A DNA stretch of 64,000 nucleotides from Streptomyces sp. CB02923 (lineage in GTDB: Bacteria; Actinomycetota; Actinomycetes; Streptomycetales; Streptomycetaceae). The stretch spans positions 899,299 through 963,298 of the forward strand of contig NZ_LWKZ01000024.1 of the NCBI RefSeq assembly GCF_001905005.1, written 5' to 3'. The notes under the pieces are model-generated. The model did not search any database and was not told where the DNA came from. It saw only the letters and a program-made list of their open reading frames with translations. Below are positions 24,244-33,009 of this stretch, in pieces (the stretch's first letter is position 1; the number at the start of each line of letters is the position of its first letter). The position numbers were made by a program, and so were the translations under genes.

Positions 24244-26366
24244 GCTCGACTACAGAACTGCTGAAGGGCGCGGCCGAGCTGTTCCCCGACGAGGTCGTCA
24301 CGCAGGCGCACGTACGGCACCTGGAGCTGCCGGGCGCCGGCACCTTCGCGCTGATCACGCTGGACAACGGCCTGGACCACACCAAGCCGACCACCTTCGG
24401 CCCGCAGTCGCTGGCCAACCTCGACGCCGCGATCGACCAGGTCGAGGCGGAGGCCCAGGACGGGAAGATCACCGGCGTCGGCATCACCGGCAAGCCGTTC
24501 ATCTTCGCCGTCGGCGCCGACCTCAAGGGCGTCGAGCTGCTCAAGCGGCACGAGGACGCGCTGGCCATCGGCAAGGGCGGCCACGACGTCTTCAAGCGGC
24601 TGTCCGGCCTGGCCGTGCCGACCTTCGCGTACTACAACGGCGCGGCGATGGGCGGCGGCGTCGAGGTCGGCCTGCACTGCACGTACCGCACCGTCTCGAA
24701 GGCGCTGCCCGCCTTCTCGCTGCCCGAGGTCTTCCTCGGCCTGGTGCCCGGCTGGGGCGGCTGCGTCCTGCTGCCGAACCTGATCGGCGCCGACCGCGCG
24801 GTCTCGGTGATCATCGAGAACTCGCTCAACCAGAACAAGCAGCTCAAGGGCCGGCAGGTCTACGACCTCGGCATCGCCGACGCGCTCTTCGAGGGCGTCG
24901 ACTTCCTGGAGCAGTCGCTGCTGTGGACCGCCTCGGTCCTCAAGGGCGACACCGAGGTCGTACGGACCGAGCTCGACCGCGGTGAGGCGTGGGACCAGGC
25001 CGTCCAGCGCGGCAAGGCCGTCGCGGACAGCAAGGTGCACGGCGCCGCCCCGGCCGCCTACCGCGCGCTGGACATCATCGCCGCCGCCAAGAACGGCGAC
25101 CTGCGCCAGGGCTTCGACGCCGAGGACCAGGCCCTCGCGGACCTGATCATGGGCGGCGAGCTGCGCGGCGGCATCTACTCGTTCAACCTGGTGCAGAAGC
25201 GCGCCAAGCGTCCCGCCGGTGCCCCCGACAAGGCGCTGGCGCGCCCGGTGACCAAGGTGGGCGTGGTCGGCGCGGGCCTGATGGCCTCGCAGCTCGCCCT
25301 GCTGTTCGCGCGCCGTCTGGAGGTGCCGGTGGTCCTCACCGACATCGACCAGGCCCGGATCGACAAGGGCGTCGGGTACGTCCACGGCGAGATCGACAAG
25401 CTGCTGCTCAAGGGCCGCGTCAACCAGGACCAGGCCAACCGCCTCAAGGGCCTGGTCAGCGGCCACCTCGACAAGGCCGCCGCGTTCGGCGACGCGGACT
25501 TCGTCATCGAGGCCGTCTTCGAGGAGATGGGCGTCAAGCAGCAGGTGTTCGCCGAGGTCGAGGCGGTCGTGCCGGCGCACGCCATCCTCGCCACCAATAC
25601 CTCGTCCCTCTCGGTCACCGAGATGGCGTCCAAGCTCAAGCACCCCGAGCGGGTCGTGGGCTTCCACTTCTTCAACCCGGTCGCGATCCTGCCGCTGCTG
25701 GAGATCGTGCGCGCCGAGAAGACCGACGACGCGGCGCTGGCCACCGCCTTCTCCGTCGCCAAGTCGCTGAAGAAGACGGCCGTGCTGGTCAAGGACGCCC
25801 CGGCGTTCGTGGTCAACCGCATCCTGACCCGCTTCATGGGCGAGATCCAGAACGTCATCGACGAGGGCACCCCGGTGGCGACCGCCGAGAAGGCCGTCGA
25901 GCCGCTCGGCCTGCCGATGTCGCCGCTGGTGCTGCTGGAGCTGGTCGGCCCGGCGATCGGCCTGCACGTCTCCGAGACGCTGCACGGCGCCTTCCCGGAG
26001 CGCTTCACCGTCTCGCCGAACCTGGCCGCCGTGGTCAAGGCCGGCAAGCGCGGCTTCTACGTCTACGACTCCGGCAAGCCGGAGCTGGACCCGGAGGTCG
26101 CCGCCCTCCTCGAACAGGGCGACTCCGTCCTGACCGAGGAGCAGGTCCGCGACCGCGTCCTGGACGCCGTCGCGCAGGAGATCGGCCTGATGCTGGACGA
26201 GGGCGTGGTCGCCGAGGCGCAGGACATCGACCTGTGCCTGATCACCGGCGCGGGCTGGCCCTTCCACCTGGGCGGCATCACGCCGTACCTGGACCGTGAG
26301 GGCGTCTCCGAGCGCGTCAACGGCAAGAAGTTCCTGGCCCCGGGCGTGGCGAGCGTGCCCGCCTAA
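24240..26366 (+). CDS. fadB: Multifunctional fatty-acid oxidation protein, alpha subunit
   Basis: A 708-residue protein with an N-terminal enoyl-CoA hydratase domain (about 15-300: ICIG-like ITGVGITGKPFIFAVGADLKG, GGGVEVGLHC, LPEVFLGLVPGWGG), a NAD-binding 3-hydroxyacyl-CoA dehydrogenase domain from KVGVVGAGLMASQLALLF (about 335), the TNTSSLSVTEM motif, the HFFNPV motif with catalytic His, and two C-terminal helical domains. It hydrates and oxidises enoyl-CoA for FadA. It starts by overlapping the fadA stop by 4 bases. The gene ends just before a strong hairpin. Confidence 0.92.
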   Translation: MSSTTELLKGAAELFPDEVVTQAHVRHLELPGAGTFALITLDNGLDHTKPTTFGPQSLANLDAAIDQVEAEAQDGKITGVGITGKPFIFAVGADLKGVELLKRHEDALAIGKGGHDVFKRLSGLAVPTFAYYNGAAMGGGVEVGLHCTYRTVSKALPAFSLPEVFLGLVPGWGGCVLLPNLIGADRAVSVIIENSLNQNKQLKGRQVYDLGIADALFEGVDFLEQSLLWTASVLKGDTEVVRTELDRGEAWDQAVQRGKAVADSKVHGAAPAAYRALDIIAAAKNGDLRQGFDAEDQALADLIMGGELRGGIYSFNLVQKRAKRPAGAPDKALARPVTKVGVVGAGLMASQLALLFARRLEVPVVLTDIDQARIDKGVGYVHGEIDKLLLKGRVNQDQANRLKGLVSGHLDKAAAFGDADFVIEAVFEEMGVKQQVFAEVEAVVPAHAILATNTSSLSVTEMASKLKHPERVVGFHFFNPVAILPLLEIVRAEKTDDAALATAFSVAKSLKKTAVLVKDAPAFVVNRILTRFMGEIQNVIDEGTPVATAEKAVEPLGLPMSPLVLLELVGPAIGLHVSETLHGAFPERFTVSPNLAAVVKAGKRGFYVYDSGKPELDPEVAALLEQGDSVLTEEQVRDRVLDAVAQEIGLMLDEGVVAEAQDIDLCLITGAGWPFHLGGITPYLDREGVSERVNGKKFLAPGVASVPA

Positions 26367-26386
26367 GGCTCGGACGAGCGCCGCAC

Positions 26387-26430
26387 CGGCTGCCCTGGTA
26401 CCGCTGTTCGCAGTGGTACCAGGGCAGCCG
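26387..26430. terminator. Long perfect hairpin with UUCG loop
   Basis: CGGCTGCCCTGGTACC (26387-26402) pairs perfectly over 16 bases with GGTACCAGGGCAGCCG (26415-26430). The inner bases continue the stem by up to four pairs to a TTCG tetraloop. Placed between the convergent fadB and Nudix genes, it is a likely bidirectional terminator. Confidence 0.75.
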
Positions 26431-26511
26431 TATGTCCTCGGTGGCATCAGGACGCAGCCGTATGCCCTCAGTGGCACCAGGACGCAGCCGTATGCCCTCA
26501 GTGGTGCCAGG
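26424..26511. repeat. Three tandem copies of a ~30-bp unit at the 3' end of the Nudix gene
   Basis: Copies begin at 26424, 26454 and 26484 with GCAGCCGTATG followed by CCTC-GTGGC-CCAGG variants; the third is 28 bases and is followed by a fourth partial start at 26512. The third copy runs over the stop of the Nudix gene (26498), and the first overlaps the right arm of the terminator. Confidence 0.85.
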
Positions 26512-27028
26512 GCAGCCGTACGGGCTCGGACGGCATCCGGCCGGCGCGGACGTCCGCGAGCAGCGGCGGCAGCCCGTACGGGAAGACGGTCTCCGCCGTC
26601 GTCGCCAGCTCGTCCACCGGCCACCAGCGGTGATCCGTGATGGAGGCGCTCTCGTGGTCCTTGAAGCCGCTGGTGTCGACCGTGTACGGGGCGACGCGGT
26701 GCAGGAAGAACACGTCCTCGAATTCGCCGCTCGCCCAGGGCAGTTCGGCGTACCCGGAGGTGCGGGCGACCAGCGGTCCCAGCGCGTCGGGCGCCACCCG
26801 CAGCCCGGTCTCCTCCGCCAGCTCCCGGGCCGCCGCCGCGCGCAGGGACTCGCCTTCCTCCACACTGCCGCCGGGCGTGAACCAGCAGTGCCCGGCCGCC
26901 GGGCAGGCAGGGTCCAGGAAGCCGCGGAAGAGCAGCAGACTGTCGTCCGTGCCGAGCAGCAGGACGCGGGCGGAGCGGCGTATCCGGGTGGGCACGTCTT
27001 CGGTGGAAACTGTCACGGTTTCAGGCAT
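26498..27028 (-). CDS. Nudix hydrolase
   Basis: A 176-residue Nudix-family pyrophosphohydrolase that cleaves nucleoside-diphosphate-linked substrates. The Nudix box is complete: Gly-Gly-Ser-Val then Glu at +5 and REL.EETG, within about residues 52-76, preceded by WFTPGG. The fold is otherwise ordinary, with 'RRSARVLLLGTDDSLLLF' as the first strand. The substrate cannot be told. The gene end coincides with the tandem repeats. It is followed downstream by the fadB hairpin; the permease gene lies upstream on the same strand after a 57-base gap. Confidence 0.85.
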   Translation of the reverse strand: MPETVTVSTEDVPTRIRRSARVLLLGTDDSLLLFRGFLDPACPAAGHCWFTPGGSVEEGESLRAAAARELAEETGLRVAPDALGPLVARTSGYAELPWASGEFEDVFFLHRVAPYTVDTSGFKDHESASITDHRWWPVDELATTAETVFPYGLPPLLADVRAGRMPSEPVRLPWHH

Positions 27029-27085
27029 CCGTTCAGCGTACGGCCCCGGACCGCACCCGTACCCGCATCCGGCCGCTCGGCGGCC

Positions 27086-28663
27086 TCACCCGGCCCCGTC
27101 CGCACGGCGGTTCATACGGCTGTGCCCGCGCCCGTACGCGAAGTACACGACGAAGCCGATGAGCATCCAGACGCCGAAGCGCAGCCAGGTCTCCGCGGGC
27201 AGGTTGAGCATCAGCCACAGCGAGGCGAGCACCGACAGGGCCGGGACCAGCGGCACCAGCGGCGTACGGAAGGAGCGGGGCAGGTCCGGGCGGGAGCGGC
27301 GCAGGATGACGACACCGAGCGCCACCACGACGAACGCGAAGAGGGTGCCGATGTTGACCAGTTCGGCCAGCTCGTCGATCGAGGTGAACCCGGCGACGAC
27401 GGCAACGACGGTACCGAGCACGACGGTCGAGCGGTACGGGGTGCCGAAGCGCGGGTGGACCTGCGAGAACACCTTCGGCAGCAGGCCGTCGCGGCTCATC
27501 GCGAAGAAGACCCGGCTCTGGCCGAGCAGCAGGATCATGCAGACCGAGGTCAGGCCGACGGCCGCGCCGAAGCTGATCAGCCCGGCCCAGAACGGGTGCC
27601 CGACGGACTTGAACGCGTCGGCGAGCGGGGCGTCCGTGGACAGTTCGCTGTACTTCTGCATCCCGGTGACGACGATCGACACGGCGACGTACAGCACCGT
27701 GCAGATGGCGAGCGAGCCGAGGATGCCGCGCGGTACGTCGCGCTGCGGCAGGCGGGTCTCCTCGGCGGCGGTGGCGACGATGTCGAAGCCGATGAAGGCG
27801 AAGAAGACGACCGCGGCGGCCGCGAAGACGCCCATCACTCCGAAGTCCGCCGGGGTGAAGCCGAAGACGATCTGGGAGAGCGGCGCCGCGAGCCCGTCGC
27901 TGCCCCCGGTGGCCCGGCTCGGCGGGATGAACGGCTCGTAGTTGGCGCCGGTGATGAAGAAGGCGCCCGCGATGACGACGAGCAGCACGACGGTGACCTT
28001 GATGCCGACGATCACCGTGGTCACGCGGGACGACAGTTTCATGCCGATGACGAGGATCGCCGTCAGGACCAGTACGAGGACGCACGCGAGCAGGTCGAAC
28101 CCGAAGGTGCCCTCGTGCGTACCGGACAGTCCCTGCGGCAGGTGGGCCCCGGCGGTGTCCAGCAGTGAGCGGACGTAGCCGGACCAGCCCACGGCGACCA
28201 CCGCGCAGCCCAGCGCCAGCTCCAGCACGAGGTCCCAGCCGATGATCCAGGCGGGCAGCTCGCCGAGGGAGGCGTAGGAGAAGGTGTACGCGGAGCCGGC
28301 CACCGGCACGGTCGAGGCGAACTCCGCGTAGCAGAGCGCGGCCAGCGCGCAGACCACGCCGGCGACGACGAAGGAGAGGGCGACGGCCGGGCCCGCCGTC
28401 TCCTTGGCGATCTTGCCGGTGAGGACGAAGATGCCGGTCCCGATGACGACGCCGACGCCGAAGACCGTCAGGTCGAGGGCGGAGAGGGACTTCTTGAGCG
28501 CGTGCTCCGGCTCCTCGGTGTCCCGGATCGACTCCTCGACCGACTTGGTGCGGAACATGCCGTCACGGCGTCCCCGGCCACCGCCCGCGCCGTTCCCGCC
28601 GCCTCTCGCACTCCCGCCGCCGCGGTCCGGTCCGTTTCCCGCGCCCCGCTGTGTGCTGCTCAT
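27086..28663 (-). CDS. APC-family amino-acid permease
   Basis: A 525-residue permease of the cationic amino acid transporter type, with about 12 transmembrane helices. It has a Gly/Arg-rich N-terminal tail (1-45), then LSALDLTVFGVGVVIGTGIF (TM1, with the GxGIGxGIF-type motif), SGYVRSLL and YVAVSIVVTGMQ. ATG 28663 follows GGAGG; the open frame from 28720 lacks a site. It imports an amino acid or polyamine, identity unknown. A 70-base gap separates it from the convergent-strand dxs terminator region. Confidence 0.82.
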   Translation of the reverse strand: MSSTQRGAGNGPDRGGGSARGGGNGAGGGRGRRDGMFRTKSVEESIRDTEEPEHALKKSLSALDLTVFGVGVVIGTGIFVLTGKIAKETAGPAVALSFVVAGVVCALAALCYAEFASTVPVAGSAYTFSYASLGELPAWIIGWDLVLELALGCAVVAVGWSGYVRSLLDTAGAHLPQGLSGTHEGTFGFDLLACVLVLVLTAILVIGMKLSSRVTTVIVGIKVTVVLLVVIAGAFFITGANYEPFIPPSRATGGSDGLAAPLSQIVFGFTPADFGVMGVFAAAAVVFFAFIGFDIVATAAEETRLPQRDVPRGILGSLAICTVLYVAVSIVVTGMQKYSELSTDAPLADAFKSVGHPFWAGLISFGAAVGLTSVCMILLLGQSRVFFAMSRDGLLPKVFSQVHPRFGTPYRSTVVLGTVVAVVAGFTSIDELAELVNIGTLFAFVVVALGVVILRRSRPDLPRSFRTPLVPLVPALSVLASLWLMLNLPAETWLRFGVWMLIGFVVYFAYGRGHSRMNRRADGAG

Positions 28664-28880
28664 GGGCCAACCTCCGCCTGGACGACCGTCGCGACTCGTG
28701 AACTGACCGAGTCTGCGCAATGGTCGGGACGAGTACGGTGCGGCGGGCCTGTGCGCGGCGGGGATTCACCCGATGGTACGGATGGGTGGATATGCCGACG
28801 GGCCGGTGGTTGCACCCGTTCGGGTGGCCCACCGGCCCATCGTAGGACCGTTCAACGACGTTTGTGCACTCGTGAACGTC

Positions 28881-28909
28881 GGGAGGAACCGGCCGCGCCG
28901 GTTCCTCCC
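28881..28909 (-). terminator. Perfect 13-bp hairpin downstream of dxs
   Basis: GGGAGGAACCGGC (28881-28893) and GCCGGTTCCTCCC (28897-28909) pair perfectly around a CGC loop. It is about 50 bases past the dxs stop. Confidence 0.7.
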
Positions 28910-28913
28910 GTGG

Positions 28914-28950
28914 TTTCCGGACCGTGATTTCCGGACCATGGTTTCCGGAC
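28914..28950. repeat. Three 14-bp-spaced TTTCCGGAC copies
   Basis: TTTCCGGACC occurs at 28914 and 28928 and TTTCCGGAC at 28942, a regular 14-base period between the terminator and the dxs stop. The copies are not in a coding region. Confidence 0.6.
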
Positions 28951-28961
28951 TGTCGTCGCCG

Positions 28962-30932
28962 TCAGTCGCGGGCGGCCTCGGCCCGCTCGGCACCGTCCGC
29001 CGCGGCCACGGACTCCGCGGCGTCCACGGAGCGGTCGGCGCCCTCGTACCGGCCGTCGATCTTGGAGACGAGCCCGGTCACCTGCCGGGCGATGTCCGGC
29101 GCGGTGAGCCCGATCTCGGCCAGGATCTCCTTGCGGGAGGCGTGGTCGAGGAAGCGCTCCGGGATGCCGAAGTCGCGCAGCGGCACATCCACCCCCGCGT
29201 CCCGCAGCGCCTGCGCGACGGCGGAGCCGACACCGCCCGAACGGCTGTTGTCCTCGACGGTGACCACGACGCGGTGCCCGTCGGCCAGGCCCGGCAGCGC
29301 CGCGTCGACCGGCTTGACCCAGCGCGGGTCCACGACCGTCGTCGAGATGCCCTGCTTGTCGAGCAGGTCGGCGATCTCCAGGCACATCGGCGCCAGCGCG
29401 CCCACCGACACCAGCAGCACGTCGGGCCGCTCGACGCCCGTACCGGGCTCGCGCAGCACGTCCATGCCGCCGACCCGGCCCACGGCCTCGACCGCCGGGC
29501 CGACCTTGCCCTTCGAGTAGCGCACCACGGTCGGCGCGTCGTCGACCTCGACGGCCTCGCGCAGCTGGGCGCGCACCTGGTCGGCGTCGCGCGGCGCGGC
29601 GATCCGCAGGCCCGGGACGACCTGGAGGAGCGACATGTCCCACATGCCGTTGTGCGAGGCGCCGTCGTCGCCCGTGACACCCGCCCGGTCCAGGACGAAG
29701 GTGACACCGCACTTGTGCAGCGCCACGTCCATCAGGACCTGGTCGAAGGCGCGGTTGAGGAAGGTCGCGTACACCGCGAAGACCGGGTGCAGGCCGCCGG
29801 TGGCCAGGCCGGCCGCCGAGACCGCCGCGTGCTGCTCGGCGATGCCCACGTCGTAGACCCGGTCCGGGAACGCCTTCGCGAACTTCTGGAGGCCCACCGG
29901 CTGGAGCATCGCGGCCGTGATCGCCACGATGTCCTCGCGCTCCCGGCCCAGTGCGACCATCTCGTCACCGAAGACGGAGGTCCAGCTCGCGCCGCCGGAG
30001 GCCACCGGCAGGCCGGTGTCCGGGTGGATGACGCCGATACCGTGGAAGCGGTCGGCCTCGTCCTGCTCGGCGGGCTTGTAGCCGCGGCCCTTCTCCGTGA
30101 GGCAGTGCACGATGACCGGACCGCCGAAGCGCTTGGCGCGCTGGAGCGCGGACTCCAGGGCCTCGATGTCGTGCCCGTCGATCGGCCCGACGTACTTCAG
30201 CCCCAGGTCCTCGAACATGCCCTGCGGCGCGATGAAGTCCTTCAGGCCCTTCTTCGCGCCGTGCAGCGTCTCGTACAGCGGCTTGCCGACGACCGGGGTG
30301 CGCTCCAGCAGGTCCTTGCCGCGCGCCAGGAAGCGCTCGTAGCCGTCCGTCGTGCGCAGGGTGGCCAGGTGGTTCGCCAGGCCGCCGATGGTCGGCGCGT
30401 ACGACCGCTCGTTGTCGTTGACGACGATCACCAGCGGGCGGTCCTGGGCGTCGGCGATGTTGTTCAGCGCCTCCCAGGCCATGCCGCCGGTCAGCGCGCC
30501 GTCCCCGATGACCGCGACGACATGATCGTTTTTGCGCAGCACCTGGTTGGCCTTGGCCAGGCCGTCGGCCCAGCCCAGGACGGTGGAGGCGTGGCTGTTC
30601 TCGATGACATCGTGCGGCGACTCGGCGCGCGAGGGGTAGCCGGACAGGCCGCCCTTGGTCCGCAGCCCGGAGAAGTCCTGCCGGCCGGTGAGCAGCTTGT
30701 GGACGTAGGACTGGTGCCCGGTGTCGAAGAGGACCCGGTCTCTGGGCGAGTCGAAGACCCGGTGCATGGCGATGGTCAGCTCGACCACACCGAGGTTGGG
30801 GCCGAGGTGCCCGCCGGTCTTGGAGACGGCGTCGACGAGGAAGGTACGGATCTCCCCCGCCAGCTGCTCCAGCTGCTCCGGTCCTAGTCGGTCCAGATCG
30901 CGCGGTCCCTTGATACGGGTCAGCAGCGCCAC
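28962..30932 (-). CDS. dxs: 1-deoxy-D-xylulose-5-phosphate synthase
   Basis: A 656-residue thiamine-diphosphate enzyme that joins pyruvate and glyceraldehyde-3-phosphate, the first step of the MEP isoprenoid pathway. The thiamine-pyrophosphate motif GDGALTGGMAWEALNNIAD, the HLGPNLGVVELT segment, the His/Glu-containing segment DTGHQSYVHKLLTGR and the C-terminal transketolase-like EDNSRSGGVGSAVAQAL are present. GTG 30932 (VALLTRIKGPRD...) is chosen over the upstream ATG because AAGGAGG lies 6 bases before it and it matches the usual Dxs N-terminus. It feeds isoprenoid production for quinones, cell wall and terpenes. Confidence 0.93.
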   Translation of the reverse strand: MALLTRIKGPRDLDRLGPEQLEQLAGEIRTFLVDAVSKTGGHLGPNLGVVELTIAMHRVFDSPRDRVLFDTGHQSYVHKLLTGRQDFSGLRTKGGLSGYPSRAESPHDVIENSHASTVLGWADGLAKANQVLRKNDHVVAVIGDGALTGGMAWEALNNIADAQDRPLVIVVNDNERSYAPTIGGLANHLATLRTTDGYERFLARGKDLLERTPVVGKPLYETLHGAKKGLKDFIAPQGMFEDLGLKYVGPIDGHDIEALESALQRAKRFGGPVIVHCLTEKGRGYKPAEQDEADRFHGIGVIHPDTGLPVASGGASWTSVFGDEMVALGREREDIVAITAAMLQPVGLQKFAKAFPDRVYDVGIAEQHAAVSAAGLATGGLHPVFAVYATFLNRAFDQVLMDVALHKCGVTFVLDRAGVTGDDGASHNGMWDMSLLQVVPGLRIAAPRDADQVRAQLREAVEVDDAPTVVRYSKGKVGPAVEAVGRVGGMDVLREPGTGVERPDVLLVSVGALAPMCLEIADLLDKQGISTTVVDPRWVKPVDAALPGLADGHRVVVTVEDNSRSGGVGSAVAQALRDAGVDVPLRDFGIPERFLDHASRKEILAEIGLTAPDIARQVTGLVSKIDGRYEGADRSVDAAESVAAADGAERAEAARD

Positions 30933-31391
30933 CCGTGCCTCCTTGCTGTCGAGCTGGTTCGAGCGATTCATGCCGCTTCGTGCAGATTCGCCTGGTTGTA
31001 GCTGGCCTGGCTGGTCGAGCTTGCCGGTCCGCCGATTCTAATGTTCCGCCTGCGGCGGCGGAGAACGGGCTGTGCGATGTATGTCACGCGGATGGCCGTT
31101 CTACGGCTCCGCCCCCACGGAGGCCGTGACCTTCGGCCGAAAACCTGCCCCCGGGCTCGTATACGACCCCGCGAAACGCGGCTGCCGACGGCCTGGCAGC
31201 CCGCTCCGGCCCGACCGGGCGGGCTGCCGCCGCCACGGCCCGGGGAACGCGGGACGCGGCGGCTTCGGGGCCGCCCCTCCGAAACCGTCGCCCATGGAAC
31301 GACCGCCACGGCGCCACCTTGAGACACCCCGGTCACGCTGCGTGACCCGGCCGGGATGCCGCAGGCTGCCGCAGTTGCCACGGTCGCTGCC
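30933..31391. other. Non-coding stretch upstream of dxs
   Basis: About 460 bases between dxs and the broken reading frames. I see no gene. It must contain the dxs promoter on the minus strand. A partial stem (GGTCACG with CGTGACC around CTG) is at about 31333-31350; nothing else stands out. Confidence 0.5.
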
Positions 31392-31636
31392 TCAGCCGAA
31401 GGAGTCGCCCAGCGCGGTGCCGCACAGCAGCAGTGCCACTTTCTCACGGTGGTCGGCACCGGACTTCGCGGCGAGATCCCACCCGCTCGGCGTGGGGGGG
31501 GAGGAGGTCGGGGTGGATCGGGAGACCGGACACGACGGTGACGTCCGACTCCACGGCGCGCGCCTGCGGCAGGAACGCGCGCAGGCGGCAGCGGCAGGGA
31601 CGGCGCCACCTCGGCGGTCAACACCAGCTGGTGCAC
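31392..31636 (-). pseudogene. Truncated, frameshifted N-terminal fragment of a VioC/clavaminate-synthase-type dioxygenase
   Basis: Reading the minus strand, coding bias jumps between frames. GTG 31636, with GGAG 8 bases ahead, starts VHQLVLTAEVAPSLPLP. The coding frame then moves to RAFLPQARAVESDVTVVSG LPIHPDLLPP, and after an 8-base C run (31494-31501 on the plus strand) to TPSGWDLAAKSGADHREK VALLLCGTALGDSFG and a stop. Removing one C restores one frame. The pattern (VVSGLP.., then TP..W.., then REKVALLLCGTALGDSFG) recalls the N-terminus of Fe(II)/2-oxoglutarate arginine hydroxylases (VioC-like). The catalytic HxD region is absent, so this is a dead fragment. Confidence 0.45.
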
Positions 31637-31678
31637 TTTTGACTTCTCCAGTCCTGCGGAAGGCGCGAACGCGGCGGT

Positions 31679-32029
31679 TCAGGCCGCCGTCTGCCGCACC
31701 AGGCTCATGGGCCGCATGTCGGTCCAGTGGACATTGATGCAGGCGAGGCACGCCGCACGGCCCGCGACGGCCGTGTGGGCCAGCTCGCTGATGCCGTACG
31801 GCACGGACGTGGCCCGTACCCGTTTGACGACCTCGGGCGCGGCCAGGCGCGCCAGCACGTCCCGCAGTCCGCGTAGAACTGGGCGCCGAAGAACGCCTCG
31901 TCCATGAAGACCTCGTTCACGTCGCGGCAGACGATGCTCACCGCCCAGCTGGCGATGCTCGAATTGAACAGCTCCGCAGACTTTTTGTACTCGGTGGTGT
32001 TCCCGGTGGTGTCCCCGGTGATTGCGCAT
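31679..32029 (-). pseudogene. Frameshifted hypothetical gene fragment
   Basis: The minus strand shows a GC3-biased frame reading EYKKSAELFNSSIASWAVS then DEAFFGAQFYA, which jumps by one base near 31880 into GLRDVLARLAAPEVVKRVRA, SELAHTAVAGRAACLACI and a TGA at 31679. A single missing base explains the jump. No family is recognised. It lies directly upstream of the dioxygenase fragment in the same direction, so the two may be remnants of one biosynthetic operon. The frameshift could also be a sequencing or assembly error. Confidence 0.4.
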
Positions 32030-32253
32030 CCGCGGCTGCTTCCTCCCTCTCCTTCCGGCGCTGACCGCGCGACCGTCCGGCCTTGTCCCCGGACCGGGAT
32101 CGGGATCGGAACGTGTCCGCGGTACGGCCGGGTGGAGTTTTCTCCACCCGGAAGACGGGATGTGGCGCCCGTGCGCGCCCCGGGCCCCTGCCGCTTGACT
32201 GGCGGCACGCCGTGGACACGACCGTGCACGGATCCCAAGGCCGAGGAGGAGAA
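32030..32253. other. Gap containing the ABC operon promoter
   Basis: No gene is seen. It is AT-poor and ends with CCGAGGAGGA, the ribosome site of the ABC ATPase gene. The operon promoter should lie here, but no clear -10/-35 pair is visible. Confidence 0.4.
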
Positions 32254-33006
32254 GTGCCCGTCACCGGAGTCGGCGTCGGCGTCGAGCAGGCCGTGACACT
32301 GAGCGCGGTGGCCAGGCTGTACGGCCGCGGCAACAGCAAGGTCCCCGCCCTGCGCGGTGTGCACTGTGCCTTCGCCCGCGGGTCGTTCACCGCGGTGATG
32401 GGCCCCTCGGGGTCGGGCAAGAGCACCTTGCTCCAGTGCGCGGCGGGCCTGGACCGCCCCACCTCGGGCCGGGTGTTCATCGGCACGACCGACATCAGCG
32501 CGCTGTCCGAGACGGAGCTGACCAGGCTGCGCCGGGAGCGGATCGGTTTCGTCTTCCAGTCCTTCAACCTCATGCCGTCGCTGAACGCGCGCAAGAACGT
32601 GGCCCTGCCGATGCGGCTGGCCGGGCACCGCCCGACCCGCGCCCAGGTGGACACCGCGCTCCAGCAGGTGGGCCTCGGCGACCGGGGCGCCCACCGGCCG
32701 GCCGAGATGTCCGGCGGCCAGCAGCAGCGGGTGGCCATCGCCCGTGCCCTGATCAGCCGGCCCGACGTGCTGTTCGCCGACGAGCCGACCGGCGCGCTGG
32801 ACACCAACACCAGCCGTGAGGTGCTGGGCCTGCTGCGGTCCGTGGTGGACCAAGCAGGGCAGACGGTGGTCATGGTCACCCACGACCCGGTCGCCGCCTC
32901 CTGGGCGGACCGGGTGCTCTTCCTGTCCGACGGTGCGGTGCACGGCGAACTGACGGCTCCGACGGTGGCCACGGTGAGCGAGCACATGGCACGGCTGGGT
33001 GGCTGA
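32254..33006 (+). CDS. ABC transporter ATP-binding protein (MacB/LolD-type)
   Basis: A 250-residue ATPase with Walker A GPSGSGKS (about residue 44), Q-loop FVFQSFNLMPSLNARKNVALP, signature MSGGQQQRVAIARAL, Walker B VLFADEPTGALD and the H-loop VTHD. The QSFNLMPS segment is typical of MacB/LolD/BceA ATPases that work with FtsX-like permeases. GTG 32254 follows GAGGAG; the longer open frame from 32083 has no site. It is 3 bases from the permease start, so it forms its partner. Peptide-antibiotic export or sensing is plausible by family. Confidence 0.88.
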   Translation: MPVTGVGVGVEQAVTLSAVARLYGRGNSKVPALRGVHCAFARGSFTAVMGPSGSGKSTLLQCAAGLDRPTSGRVFIGTTDISALSETELTRLRRERIGFVFQSFNLMPSLNARKNVALPMRLAGHRPTRAQVDTALQQVGLGDRGAHRPAEMSGGQQQRVAIARALISRPDVLFADEPTGALDTNTSREVLGLLRSVVDQAGQTVVMVTHDPVAASWADRVLFLSDGAVHGELTAPTVATVSEHMARLGG

Positions 33007-33009
33007 CGC

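Noticed and set aside
28773..30887. Open frame of 704 codons on the plus strand opposite dxs
   Set aside because: Arg/Val-rich shadow without domains; dxs on the minus strand explains the region.
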